This document shows, in pieces, positions 33,076 to 44,537 of a stretch of 64,000 bases of DNA. The translations under genes were made by a program, and so were the position numbers. Under the pieces are notes generated by a model. It had not been told where the DNA came from. It searched no databases and was given only the letters and a program-made list of their open reading frames with translations. Within the stretch, counting starts at the first letter, position 1. Every line of letters begins with the position of its first letter. The stretch is from Adenophora triphylla var. japonica (Eukaryota; Streptophyta; Magnoliopsida; Asterales; Campanulaceae): the NCBI GenBank assembly GCA_022495995.1, contig JAFEMH010001488.1, forward strand, positions 62,001 to 126,000, in the 5' to 3' direction.

Positions 33076-35794
33076 TGTGAGCACCCCAACCCGGAACCTA
33101 AAGCGTGTCCCGAGTTGGAGAGGCTCAATCTAAGAAAAACCATCTTCCTTTTTAAAACATTTATCTGTCTTTAAAAGAAAACCACTTTTCAAACTTCCAA
33201 ATAAAAATCAATTGGTAATATCTCTACCTAGAGGAAATCCAACCACAACTTTAATAAACTGTAATCTGATCAATTACATTGGAAACCTTAATTAACATTT
33301 GTTTAACAAAAGGGTTTTCCATACAAATTATAAAAGAGGAATACTTAACCAATACTCCTAACAACCCACTCCTATACTTAACTTGTCAAGCCCCAAAAGC
33401 AAAAGTCCACAATGATATCCCCGGCCTCACCGGGTTCGGTTCACTGTCTCGGGATCTAAAACAAGAAGGGAGAGGGGTGAGAATAAATCTCAATGAGCTA
33501 TTATGAATGCAAAGCAAGATGCCAAGCCAAAGTGCAACACATAGCATGGTAGCACATAACACATTATGAAAGCGGTAAACACCTTACGTTACCTCATTTT
33601 ACCTTTCCCGTCTGAACAATAAGTCGTACAACGTGGGAGTAAAACTCCACTCTTTGGTGAATTGCCTCCAGCACATTCACCTCTTATAGGACTCATACCC
33701 CAGAGATCCATATAAGAAAAGATACCTATAATAGAGTATCCAAAGTAATATCGCTAACTGTAAAGCTTTAGGCTTAATACGTAAGCATTCCCCTAATCGC
33801 CAATCGCAGCGGTATGTAAAGCCTTTTGGGTCAATACGTAAGCTTGCACGCCCTCTCTCTGTGGCCACGAGAGGGGTAAGGTCACGGTATAATGAACCTT
33901 GATCATTTATAGAACAAATCGGTAATTGATTGAATTTCATTATACCCCGAATGTACACACGTTCAAGCACTTAATAGACACTTGAAGTAATCCACAAAAA
34001 GGGATAATAATATAACAACATGGTAATGTATACTCATGCTAAACGATTACCATAGTGCAACAATTCATGTAATACACAATGCGTAATATCATCAATGCAT
34101 ATGAACTCAATTAAGGTAACAATATAACCACATAATCCACACCGGGATACAATACAATCATGTACCAATTAATCCACACCGAGATACAACACAACAACTT
34201 GCCAAATAATCCATACTTAGGATATTAAGGTATACACCAAATTCAATAATTCCACAAATTGGGATAATAATGCCACAAGGCGATACATGCTCATCTTCCA
34301 TTAACGAAATAGTGAAACTTATGGTTTCTACGCTATTTCTAACTAATCACCAAGGATAGGGGAACAAGTAAAGTCACCAAGTACCATAAACCAAACCTAC
34401 GAAGTCATTACTTAACCTTGAATAATCTTAATGAAAGTGCAAGACCTACTTCCCAAGTTTGGACCACTTTTCGAACAATATTTAACTACTCCCACAATTC
34501 CATTTCGACCAAATAAGACGTCATTGCCAAGCCAAAGTATCCTACTCTAACTCAGGTTAAAGAGGATCAATTCGTATCCGGGTTGATTAGGTTCTACTGA
34601 TTTATATTGGGTGGGAGTCACCATTTATAAGAGGTCAAACAACTTACTAAACAATTCTTATTTAATTTGAAAAAGTTTGGTTCAGGGGTATGGGCGACCG
34701 CCTAACCACTTGGGCGACCGCCCAAGTGGACTTCAAAGGTAATTATGGTTTTACGCCACTATGGGCGACCGCCCTCACCACTGGGCGACCGCCCAAGTGA
34801 GTTTTAAGGCCAAAGTGAATTCCTGCCATGATGGGGGCCGCCCGAGCCCCGTGGGCGACCGCCCAAGCCTCCAGCAGCCCATTTCCGATTTTTACCCCTT
34901 TGAAGCCTAGGTTTCCATTCTTCTAACTAAGCTTAAGTCAAGAGCACTAAAGAATACTTCAATCTTACCAAGTCCCATATAAACATGTAAACCCAAACCC
35001 AAGTAACCCTAGATGGATTATCACTACAAATTCCACCCATTCCCTTAAATCTAAATCAACTCCCATGAACCACAACATCTTTTTAAGTCATTAATCCATT
35101 TTCTAACTCCAAGAAGATTTCCAAAACATATAACAACAATCACAACACCAAGAACAACAATAGATAGTTCATGAGCACATAAATGAAAGGAGGTCATAAC
35201 AACTCACTTTGGAATAGGAGATGGATTAAGGATTTCTTGAGCTTGATAAACTCCCCTAGAAGCCTTGATCACAAAAGTACTCCCGGATTAGGAAATGGAT
35301 GAGAACTCCACTCTCTAAGGACTTGGAAAGAGGTGTAGCTTGAAGAGGGCTTCCATGGCTTTAGAATGAAGAGAAAGTATGAAGAAAATGAAGGAGGAGG
35401 AAGGAGAGTGAGGAGGATGATGGAGAGGGGGGCCGGTTATGGAGGGAGTATGGGGGAGGGCACATGGCAAGCCTAGGAAGGAGTAAGACTTATTGGCCCC
35501 CCTCCCACAAAATTTAACTAAGGCTTTCATTTTAAATTTAACTAACCTTTACTCAAGTAATTCATCCTACTCAATTAACCTCCTTGCACTATTTATCCTA
35601 TTTTCATTTTTATTATTTCTTCAAGGTTCTTATTTAATGTCTAATAAATTCATAAAAGATTCTAAATTTACTTCTCACCCAAATTATCTTAAATTAAGAA
35701 TTTTAAAGACATAATTGAACACATAAGTTAACATAAATATTTGAAGCATATAATATAATATTTAAAATTAGTGCCTAGGGTTGGGGTCGTTACA
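33076..35794 (-). repeat. Upstream LTR of nested Ty3 element
   Basis: 2,719-bp match to 27290-29987. About half of the differences seen by eye are at CAG or CTG in the left copy, where this copy has CGG, CG or CGA (for example near 33785, 33810, 33893, 34044, 34752 and 34884). Confidence 0.95.
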
Positions 35795-35799
35795 CCATA

Positions 35800-36481
35800 A
35801 ATCAAGGAGAATATGCCAAAATAATTGGTAGCATAATGTATGTGGTTAATCATACAAGACCTGATCTTGCATGTGCAATTGGCATACTTAGTAGATTTAC
35901 AGGTAATCCAAGTGAAAAACATTACTAAAAAGAGTACTAAGGTACTTAAAATTCACAATAAACTATGGCTTACATTACAAGTGTAATTCACCTATACTTG
36001 AATGTTATAGTGATGCAAATTGGGCATCAGATGTAACAAACTCCAAATCAACGAGTGGTTGGTTATTTACCATTGGAGGAGCCATAGTTGCTTGATCTTT
36101 AAAAGACAAACATGTGTTGCTTTGTCTTCTATGGAATCTGAGTACATAGCCATGTCAATGGCTAGTAAAGATTTAATATGGTTTAGAAGATTTCTAAGAA
36201 CCATACCATTTATTGATTCTAAAAAAGGAGCCACAACTTTGTATTGTGATAATCAAGCTGCCATATTCAACATAAAGAATGAGAGAATATCAAATCATAG
36301 TAAACACATTGCTATGAGATATAATCATATTAGAGATATGGTTAAAAAGGGAAAGATAGCACTTGAGTATCTTCCTACAAATCAGATGTTAGCTGATCCA
36401 CTAACAAAATCTTTATCAGGGGATAAAATTACAAAGGGCATGAGAGATATGAGACTGTTACCGGTCGAAACAATGTCTTAA
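35800..36481 (+). pseudogene. Copia RT end and RNase H
   Basis: The copia frame resumes with NQGEYAKIIGSIMYVV and NHTRPDLACAIG, then shifts frame near 35930 into LKFTINYGLHYKCNSPILE and YSDANWASDV, the first catalytic Asp of copia RNase H. A stop (TGA) interrupts near 36090. The 36101-36481 part has SSMESEYIAMSMASKDLIWF with the catalytic Glu, CDNQAAI with an Asp, and HIAMRYNHIRDMV, ending LPVETMS. Together with 26322-27289 it is one RT/RNase H domain split by the Ty3 insertion. Confidence 0.9.
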
Positions 36482-37019
36482 TTGAAACCAACTTTATCTT
36501 AAGGTACAAGTCATAGATTTGTCACCTTATGTTTAAAGTTAAAAGGAAATTCAATATTAGACATTGGTGAAATGGAAACTTGGATACATTTCGAGTGCAT
36601 AACTTAAAAATAGTGGGGGTGTCACTATTTGAAAGTTTCATATCTGACCTATGGACTTTCATTACCACAACAAGATTAGGATGAATTCAAAATCCTTAAT
36701 AGACTTATAGCTTTCGTAGAATGCATTGTGGACATTCTCGATAAATCTACCTATACAAGTAAAGAAGTGAGAGGTCGCTTCTTATGGATTACTCGGGTAA
36801 AATTCCTAGAGTACTTGTGAAAATTAGGATTAAGCACAAGGCCCAACTACAAGGTGCTGCCAAGATCAAAAGGAACATAAAATCATACATGACGAGGATA
36901 TCTCTCCCTAATGGTTTCACATTCAACCATAAAATTTAAGGCTCGTCCACTTAATGGATATTCGTTATGTAAAGAAGCTGTAATTGTTTTGTGTTATTAT
37001 ATGTAAATAAGTGGGGAAT
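36482..37019 (+). other. Copia 3' untranslated region and polypurine tract
   Basis: 540 bp without ORF, ending in the purine tract AATAAGTGGGGAAT directly before the LTR start TGTTATATG at 37020. Confidence 0.75.
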
Positions 37020-37852
37020 TGTTATATGTAATAGTATTCACATATAATAATTGGTCTTCTCCCATATTGAGTTTGTATAGCAACTTTTCATTCATGGTAT
37101 AAAAGTCTTGTTTTTATTTCTTGTCTTTTTGTGTCTTCTTTATCCCACATGGGATTACTAAGAAAACTTGTGGAGCTAAACTTATTATATAATAACTAAG
37201 TTTGAAGAGTTTCCATGAGCTTGCTTGAGCTTCCCTTTATTATAGGAAAATGTCAAGTATGACTTAAAGTTTTGAGTATTATATATATATATATAAGAAA
37301 GAAATTAATTTAAATATTAATTAGTATTAATTCAATAAATGATTGGATTAGGAGAAAGGGAGTGAATCAGTTTAAAACATTTCGGGGTCGGGGTGTGACT
37401 CTTCGAATAGGCATTTGCTAAAGAAAGGTTGCACGATCGTGCAAAGCAAAGAGCACGCCCGTGCAAGTATGGAGCGGCCGTACAATTTTGCTGACCCGTC
37501 CGTGCACTGCGGAGGCACCAGTTCGGCTAAGTTGTGTCTGTTCAAGACCATAACACAAACTCTATAAATAGGGTTGGCCTCTTCTAAAAAATATACTGAA
37601 TATTATTACTTCCTAAGTCTTTTTTCTTATCAATCCTATCCTTCGAGTCAAATAATTAAAAACTTCGATTATTGTTCCATAGTTATTCAAAGGAGTGTAA
37701 CTTTGAATAAGAGTGCGTAGATTTTGTATCCTGGAGGTGAAATTCGTTGAGATCATTACACCATAGTGGGACGAATTAAATACCTTAAAGATAACATCTT
37801 TTGGTGTGCCTAACCTACTGATTCCTTACCCACAACCGAGTCATATACAACA
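37020..37852 (+). repeat. Copia 3' LTR
   Basis: 833 bp; matches the 5' LTR apart from the ATT expansion. Carries its own palindrome cluster (37429-37510) and TATAAATAGG (about 37563). Confidence 0.95.
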
Positions 37853-37857
37853 CATGC

Positions 37858-38359
37858 ATCATCAAATGACGACCAGAACCTCCCCGACCAATATCAAAAC
37901 AAGGGGAATGGGCTTCCCTACCCTTATTCATCTTCTTACACGGAATTCACACATGTCGGCCAATATTTTATGTCGATTGGCAAGCCTCCTAGGCATACGT
38001 ACAGAAGACATTTATAGTCCTACTACAACAAGGATTGTGAAGAATTATGATCCAACTAGGATTATAATCCTTATCTCACATAATTTAATTTCAAAGGCAG
38101 GACTCTATATCCTATATCTATAAATACAAACCATAATTCACACAATTCGGATACGTACACACATACGCATTCTCATGACCCTAAACTATTGTCAATTGAT
38201 TTGTTCTCAAATATTCAAATACTTACTCACGTCGGAGGGCCTTCGCCAGTTAAGCCCGACTTAGTTTACGGGTTTGTTCATATTTTTCAGGATATTCAAA
38301 CATACATGATACAAACTGCTGCTGCATTTGAACTGATTCGAACGTTTTTTTAATCATCA
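37858..38359 (+). repeat. Tat 3' LTR, right part
   Basis: Matches 3911-4411 of the 5' LTR, from ATCATCAAATGACGACC to TAATCATCA. It restores the LTR broken at 22981. Confidence 0.88.
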
Positions 38360-38722
38360 CAAGTGTTTATGAAATTTTGGAAAATAAGAGTTTAAATCTG
38401 TTAATGTTTATTAGACATATTAATTTAACATTTCGTAACAATTATATTATATCGCGACCAATTGTAATAACAACATTTGTATAGCCCAGGCCTCCTAGGT
38501 TTAAAACTCATGAGAGAGGGTATGAACACAAATGTTGAAATTTAGAACTAATGGTTAGGCCCAAAATTCTTATTTGGGACTAATGCAATATTTGGTACGA
38601 ACAAGCCCAGAATTCAAATACTCTCTCCTTCCTTAAAAAGGCAAAACAACTATTTGGGCCGCCCAACTTTAACATACACTACAATTTAGAATTTTCTCTG
38701 TCAATACTTGAATTAAGAAATA
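38360..38722. other. Non-coding spacer
   Basis: AT-rich sequence to the right of the Tat nest. Nothing recognisable. Confidence 0.5.
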
Positions 38723-39010
38723 CTCCCTCCGACCCGGTCGAAATGTCCCAACTTTCTATTTTGGGCGTCCCATTTAAAATGTCTCATACCTAAAAAAGAA
38801 AAGTTTTTTTCACTATTCCACCGACTCATTCTCTCTCCTACTTTACTTTTACACTCACAACATTCTCTCTCCTAACTATTCCTCCCGCTCATTCTCTTTC
38901 CTATTTAATTTTTCATACTCACAGCATTTAAACTTTTCTCTTTCTTACATCACTTTTCTTAATTCTCGTGCAATTTTCTTTTTCGGACACTTCGACATGG
39001 ACGGAGGGAG
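38723..39010. mobile_element. Stowaway MITE
   Basis: Starts CTCCCTCCGACCCGGTCGAA and ends TTCGACATGGACGGAGGGAG, with TA at 38721-38722 and 39011-39012. 288 bp. Confidence 0.92.
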
Positions 39011-39012
39011 TA

Positions 39013-39246
39013 TTAATATACGTAATAATAAGAGAAGATAATGAGTGGATGAGGTATTATAAATATTAAAAGTAAAATATGAGAGAAATGAGTGAGAGAA
39101 ATAGTAAGGGGATTGTTGTTGTTAGTATGATAAGTGGGTCTTATTAAATATAAAATAATATAAACTTGCTATTTTGGAACGTTATAAGTCGAGTGAAACG
39201 CCCAAAATGCAAATTGTCATAAGTCAGTTGGGTGGGACGGAGGGAG
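39013..39246. mobile_element. Stowaway MITE fragment, left end missing
   Basis: Ends GTTGGGTGGGACGGAGGGAG before TA (39247-39248). The interior has the ATGAGTGGATGAG and AGAGAAATGAGTGAG blocks of this family. The left terminus is absent; it abuts the previous MITE. Confidence 0.75.
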
Positions 39247-39248
39247 TA

Positions 39249-39417
39249 TTATTTACATAGGCCACTAAAGTTTTAAAATATTTAACTTTATGGCTCAACT
39301 TTGCCATATTAATAACATAGGCCATCAGTATTCAGAAACATTCAATCTTGCCACTTAACTAACTAAAATTATGCAAATGAACCCATCAAATGAATGACTG
39401 TTAAATTTTTCACAAAA
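39249..39417. other. Non-coding spacer
   Basis: Short AT-rich spacer with two related ATAGGCCA(T/C) words. Nothing else. Confidence 0.5.
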
Positions 39418-39856
39418 TCTGGGGAGAAACGCGTTTCTCCGTCGCTTCTGGAGAAACGGGGCTTGTTTTGTCGCGCGACATACTTAGCCACCACAACTGG
39501 ATATCCTTTCCAAAGCTTCTGGATATCCAGAAGCTGAGCTTCACGGATATCCGAAGCTTTGAAAGATATCCGAAAAGCTTTGGAAAGGATATCGAGAAAC
39601 CAAATATTTTTTCCTATCCTTTTCAAAGCTTACGGATATCCATATTCAATGTTTCGATATCCAGAAGCTTTGGAAAGGATATCCAGAAAAAATATTTGGT
39701 TTCTGGATATCCTTTCCAAAGCTTCTGGATATCCTTTCCAAAGCTTCTGGATATCCAGGAGCTGATGAAAGTATATCCAGAAACTGGCTTATTATGTTGC
39801 GCGACAAAACAAGCCCCGTTTCTCTAAAAACACGAAAAAACGCGTTCCTCCCCAGA
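39418..39856. mobile_element. Foldback-like GGATATCC element, copy B
   Basis: Inverted ends of about 60 bp: CTGGGGAGAAACGCGTTTCT...GGGGCTTGTTTTGTCGCGCG at the left and the complement, with a few changes, at the right (39794-39856). Inside are about 12 ATATCC(AGAA) half-sites in both directions, often joined to CTTTCCAAAGCTT. It is the same family as 2545-3015; the two copies frame the Tat nest. Several units read ATATCCGAAG or TACGGATATCC instead of CCAGAAG or TCTGGATATCC. Confidence 0.75.
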
Positions 39857-40112
39857 CCAACTCTAAATTTTTTCCATTAGTCTATTCGAAGATCTCCTTT
39901 GTACACCTAATTGGATGTCCTTTGATTTTCCAGTTAGTTAGTTCCAATATTTCCTTTACCCTCGATAAAGTAGTCATTAATTAATATTTTTTAAATATGA
40001 CTCATTAATTATAATTTATTTTTTTTATAAAACATAACTACGTTAATAGAAGTTTTTCGTCAAAAATTTATAATTTTAAATTGATTGATATAAAAATAAT
40101 TTATTGACTACC
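39857..40112. other. Non-coding spacer
   Basis: AT-rich sequence up to the target duplication of the next retrotransposon. Nothing recognisable. Confidence 0.5.
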
Positions 40113-40117
40113 GATTA

Positions 40118-40864
40118 TGTTGGTGATTTTAGTGTCATCAACTTGTTTTATTGTAATGATGATTTACTAGAGATCAATGTGATTCGTATTAGACTCGAAT
40201 ACGAGTAAGGGAAAGTGTGGAGTACACACTCGTTTGAGCTAAAACGAAGTCAACCTCGATAAAGAAGTAAAAGTTAAAGGGTAGCACATTTTGCTGATGT
40301 GCTCGGCCGAGCAGAGTCCTTGACTCGGCCGAGCAGAGCATAGCGGGTGTCCAAGTTTACGGGCGGCCTTGCTCGGCCGAGGCATATGCCTTGCTCGGCC
40401 GAAGCGTATGAACAAGACGACCGTGCGGTTCAAATGACACGGCCGTCGCACTGGGCAAATTGTCATGGGACATCTTTGCTCGGCCGAGCGAGTCCACTTG
40501 ACTCGGCCGAGCGGTTCTGAGCAGTGCCTTTTCAAAATGAAGAGACACATTGCTTGACTAAAGTCATGTCTTTTGATTGTACCCTTTAACTAATACCTCT
40601 CCATCTGTATATATACAGGAATTGATCTCAGTTGTACATATATGAAAAACACAAGTGATACAACAATAACGAAAGCAATCAATTCTCACAGTTTAGATTT
40701 GTTCTCTTTGCCTAGAAACAAATTGAGTGATTGTCTTATCCCAATAAGGATTTCGTATAACCCAGGCATTAAGGGTCGAAATACTTTATTCGGAAAGTGG
40801 ATTATACACGATTCAATCACATATCCGGCCTTAGTATCAAGATCGAGACCCTATTTCCCCTACA
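40118..40864 (+). repeat. Copia-2 5' LTR
   Basis: 747 bp, paired with 44538-45285. An ORF that opens at 40642 in this LTR runs without a stop into gag. Confidence 0.95.
40300..40618 (+). promoter_or_regulatory. CGNNCG palindrome cluster and TATA box in copia-2 LTR
   Basis: Eight units between 40300 and 40513, among them TGCTCGGCCGAGCA (40300-40313), GACTCGGCCGAG (40322), TTGCTCGGCCGAGGC (about 40368), CACGGCCGT (about 40438) and GACTCGGCCGAGCG (about 40499). A TATA box inside the palindrome CTGTATATATACAG (40605-40618) follows about 95 bp downstream. The second LTR has the same set at 44720-44932 with TATA at 45026-45039; there the pair GCACGGCCGTGCAG has the arms of the copia-1 family. Confidence 0.88.
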
Positions 40865-40890
40865 AACGAATAAAGTATTTGGTGATACTC

Positions 40891-41814
40891 ATGGCTGGTG
40901 GAAGTACTTTGAAGGAGATGACGAACAAGTTTGGGAAGCTAGACAAATTTGAAGGACAAGATTTCCGGCGTTGGCAGAAGAAGATGCACTTCCTTTTAAC
41001 AACTTTAAAGGTGGTGTATGTTCTTTCTACCCCTATTCCGGAATTGCTTGAAGATGACAACTTGGAGGCAATCAGACGTAGATCAAAGTGGGAAAACGAC
41101 GACTACATCTGCAGAGGACACATATTAAACGGTATGTCTGATTCTCTCTTTGACATCTATCAAAATAAGGAGTCTGCAAAAGAGTTATGGGATTCTCTTG
41201 AATCCAAGTACATGGCAGAGGATGCTTCTAGTAAGAAGTTCCTTGTGAGTAATTTTAATAATTACAAGATGGTCGATTCAAGACCTGTCATGGAACAGTT
41301 CAATGAACTCCTTAGAATCCTTGGACAATATACACAACACGGGTTGAAGATGGATGAGTCAATATCGGTTTCAAGTGTGATTGATAAGTTGCCTCCCTCC
41401 TGGAAGGATTTCAAACACACTTTGAAACATGGTAAAGACGATCTATCTTTGGTTCAACTTGGTAGTCACTTGTGCATAGAGGAATCTCTTAGGGCGCAAG
41501 AGGATGACAAAGGCAAAGGAAAAGAAGTTGTTGGACCCTCGGTCAATATGATTGATGAGGGTGGAAACAATAAAAACAAAGGAAAGAAAAGAAACGTAGT
41601 TTCAATGACAATGGTTCTGGTTCCAACAAGAAGCCTAAATTGGCATGTTGGAAGTGTGGCAAATCTGGTCACTTTAAGAAGGATTGTCGTGTTGGAAACA
41701 ACAAGAACGGCGCAAGCACAAGTGGTTCGGGAAAGGGGTCTAAGGACCATTCTGAAGACCAAGGATGATGCTATTGCGTGGTGGATTGATTCCGGTGCCA
41801 CAACTCATGTTTGA
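40891..41814 (+). pseudogene. Copia-2 gag and protease start
   Basis: The ATG at 40891 is 26 bases after the LTR. Gag reads MAGGSTLKEMTNKFGKLDKF, then FEGQDFRRWQKKM, DDYICRGHILNGM, ELWDSLESKYMAEDASSKKF and NYKMVDSRPVMEQF, a UBN2-type copia gag, all in one open frame to about residue 220. A frameshift near 41600 hides the zinc knuckle, which is readable in another frame (CWKCGKSGHFKKDC around 41650). The protease site WWIDSGATTHV is intact at 41778-41811 but is followed by a TGA. Extending the frame upstream, it stays open into the LTR to 40642. Confidence 0.88.
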
Positions 41815-42440
41815 AGATCGTTGTTGGTTTAAGATATATGAACCAATGGAAGACGAATCTGTTCTTTACATGGGTGATGACCATTCCGCTCCTATTCAAG
41901 GAAAAGAAGTGTGGTGTTGGAATTCAGTTCGGGAAAAACTATTTCCTTGTTTAATGTATTGTATGTACTAAAACTTCATTTCTGGTCCTGTATTGAACAA
42001 GTGTGGATACAAACAAGTATATGAATCCGATAAGTATACCTTATCGAAGTCGATGTATTTGTAGGATTTGGTTATAATGGGATGTTTATGTTGAATTTAA
42101 ATAAAATTCCTAGTTACATTTATATGACTTCTTACATTTGTTATCAATTCTTCGTAATGGCATGCTCGGTGGAAAATGTAATATTTCAAAAGGCTTTCAA
42201 TTCTTAATGTAAGATTATCCCATTTTGAACATAGCCACCATCATTTGATGCGTTGTGAGTTTGTTCAAATGCATAGCCACGCATTTAATAATGTGTTGTG
42301 AGTATGCGGATCTACTTGCTTTGGTTGAATATTTATTCACCATTAAGTTAAGAATTGATAAGTATTTTTGATGAATTTCAAATGAATGATCATTTGATTG
42401 AGGTAGGGATCAAGAGATCAAATTGAATCTCAATACTCTT
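41815..42440 (+). pseudogene. Copia-2 protease end; integrase deleted
   Basis: Shifted frames contain DRCWFKIYEPMEDES and VLYMGDDHSAP from the protease, then SGPVLNKCGYKQVYESDKYT from the pre-integrase part. After about 42070 I see no HHCC finger and no integrase core; the next recognisable motif is RT. A deletion of about 1.2 kb relative to a full copia element is likely. Confidence 0.7.
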
Positions 42441-43365
42441 ACTGTTATAGTATAGAGGAGAATCCAAGAACCTATGATGAAGCAATAAAATCTCGAGACG
42501 CTGGTTTTTGGAAAGAAGCCATCGATGATGAGATTGATTCTATTGTGGAAAATAATACATGGGTCTTGTCTGATTTACCACCAGGCTGTAAATCTTTGGG
42601 GTGCAAATGGATCTTCAAAAAGAAGATGAAAGTCGATGGAATAATTGACAAGTTTAAAGCTCGATTGGTAATCCAAGGCTTTAGACAAAAGGAAGGGATC
42701 GATTACTTCGATACCTATGCACCGGTTGCTCGTATCACTACTATTAGATTTCTGATAGCTTTGGCAGCTATTCAGAATCTATTGATCCATCAAATGGATG
42801 TCAAAACAACATTTTTAAATGGTGATTTGGAAGAAGAAGTGTATATGAAGCAACCTGAAGGATTTGTTATGCCAGGTAATGAGCATAAGGTATGTAAGTT
42901 AATTAAGTCATTGTATGGGCTGAAGCAAGCACCTAAGCGGTGGCATCAAAAATTTGATGAGGTTGTTTTGTCGAATGGTTTTGTATTAAATCGGTCAGAA
43001 CAAATGTGTATATAGCAGATTTGATGAATCCGATAAAGGTGTAATCATATGTCTATATGTAGATGACATGTTGATTTTTGGCACTGACCAAAATGTAGTT
43101 GATAAAACTAAAAAGTTTTTGTCATCAAAGTTTTCGATGAAGGACATGGGAGAAGCCGATGTAATTCTTGGTATAAAGATTAAACGGATGAACAAGGGAA
43201 TTGCAATATCACAATCTCATTATATTGAGAAAATTCTCAAGAGGTTTAATTGTGATAATTGTTCTAAAGTTAGTACTCCCATGGATCCTACTGAGAAACT
43301 TGTATCAAATACTTTGGTAAACATGTGTCACAGCTCGAATACTCAAAAGCCATTGGCGATTTGAT
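42441..43365 (+). pseudogene. Copia-2 reverse transcriptase
   Basis: RVT_2 domain in two frames. Up to 43015: EAIKSRDAGFWKEAIDDEI, CKWIFKKKMKVDG, KARLVIQGFRQKEGIDYFDT, HQMDVKTTFLNGDLEEEVY with the first catalytic Asp, and LIKSLYGLKQAPKRWHQKF. After a frameshift near 43012: LYVDDMLIFGTDQ with YVDD, then SMKDMGEADVILGIKI and ISQSHYIEKILKRFN. It stops at 43364. Confidence 0.92.
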
Positions 43366-44003
43366 GTATGCTATGACGGGCACTCGACACGATATTGCTT
43401 ATGCGGTTGAAAGATTGAGCGGAGTTCACTAGCAATCCTAGTAGACAACATTGGCATGCTATAACAAGGGTGTTCAAGTACTTAAAAGGTACTATGGACT
43501 ATGGTTTGTGTTATAGTGGACATCCTTCTATATTAGAAGGTTATACCGATGCTAGTTGGATCAACCAAGAAGATTCATCTTCTACTAGTGGTTGGGTGTT
43601 CTTGCTTGGAGGAGGTGCCATTTCTTGGGCTTCCAAAAAGCAGACATGTATTACGCATTCTACAATGGAATCTGAGTTTGTAGCATTGGCTTCTGCTGGA
43701 AAAGAAACGGAGTGGCTTCGGAACTTAATTTATGAGATTCCATTATGGTCAAAACCGATATCACCAATATCTATCCATTGTGATAGTGCTGCCACATTAG
43801 CTAGGGCCTATAGTCAGATTTATAATGGCAAGTCTAGACACTTGGGTATCAGACATAGTATGATTCGGGAGTTAATCATGAATGGTGTGATATCAGTTGA
43901 GTTTGTTCGGTCGCAACAAAATTTGGCTGACCACTTGACGAAGGGGTTAGCCAGAGACTTGGTAAATAAGTCTGCAATGGGAATGGGATTAAAGTCCATT
44001 TAA
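43366..44003 (+). pseudogene. Copia-2 RNase H
   Basis: After small frameshifts ([20 protein letters not shown] near 43370) a 177-codon frame from 43470 holds the whole RNase [21 protein letters not shown] with catalytic Asp, [20 protein letters not shown] with catalytic Glu, [10 protein letters not shown] with Asp, and [13 protein letters not shown] near the end. Its stop is at 44003. This part looks intact. Confidence 0.9.
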
Positions 44004-44537
44004 TCCTCTAATTGTGAGATACCCAATTCCCTTCTAATACAACGTTAGAAGCTTGAATTCAATGTGGAAAGCTCGCAGTTGGAGATTGGAACACATGTTA
44101 TTATCTTTCCCAAGGTATGTGTTCGGACACTGCAAGTAAAGGTTAGGTTGAAGAATATCTTCTTAATAGTTCCTTTGAAAAATTGCAAATGCAGGTGCAA
44201 GATTAAAAGGAACTACCTATGTGGACATGAAGTTTTGCCGCTTCAAGAAGCTAGGACTTGGCTTCCTATATGTTCACTATTGGATATGGACACATGGCTT
44301 GTAATAGTGTCAAGATTAAACAAAGAGAATTGTACTGAACTTATATGTATAGTATCTTCAGGTATTCATATGAGTTGACGGGTTCAATCGTTACGACACC
44401 CCGATTCTCGAGTATTTGAAATGTGTATTATACTAAGATGAAAATTCAATCGCAAGACATTTTCATTTATGCATTCGTTTGTTTCGTTATTTATAAAGTT
44501 TAGTAAATCAAAGGATTACACTAAAATGGAGGGGATT
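44004..44537 (+). other. Copia-2 3' untranslated region and polypurine tract
   Basis: 530 bp, ending in AAAATGGAGGGGATT directly before the LTR. The 104-codon ORF at 44064-44378 has no recognisable features and is probably chance. Confidence 0.7.

Larger units (their letters stand above)
27290..35794 (-). mobile_element. Ty3/gypsy gag-only element nested in copia
   Basis: LTRs of 2,698 and 2,719 bp and a perfect 5-bp duplication ccata (27285-27289 and 35795-35799). On the minus strand it has LTR (33076-35794), the classic TTGGTATCAGAGC initiator-Met primer site, a decayed gag with two zinc knuckles, 1.8 kb of non-coding sequence, a polypurine tract and LTR. LTRs differ at a few dozen sites at most. 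It is the youngest level of the nest, since it lies inside the copia element that lies inside the Tat LTR. No pol. Confidence 0.95.

Noticed and set aside
44064..44378. 104-codon ORF after copia-2 RNase H
   Set aside because: In the 3' untranslated region, no motif, atypical composition; chance ORF is the simpler explanation.
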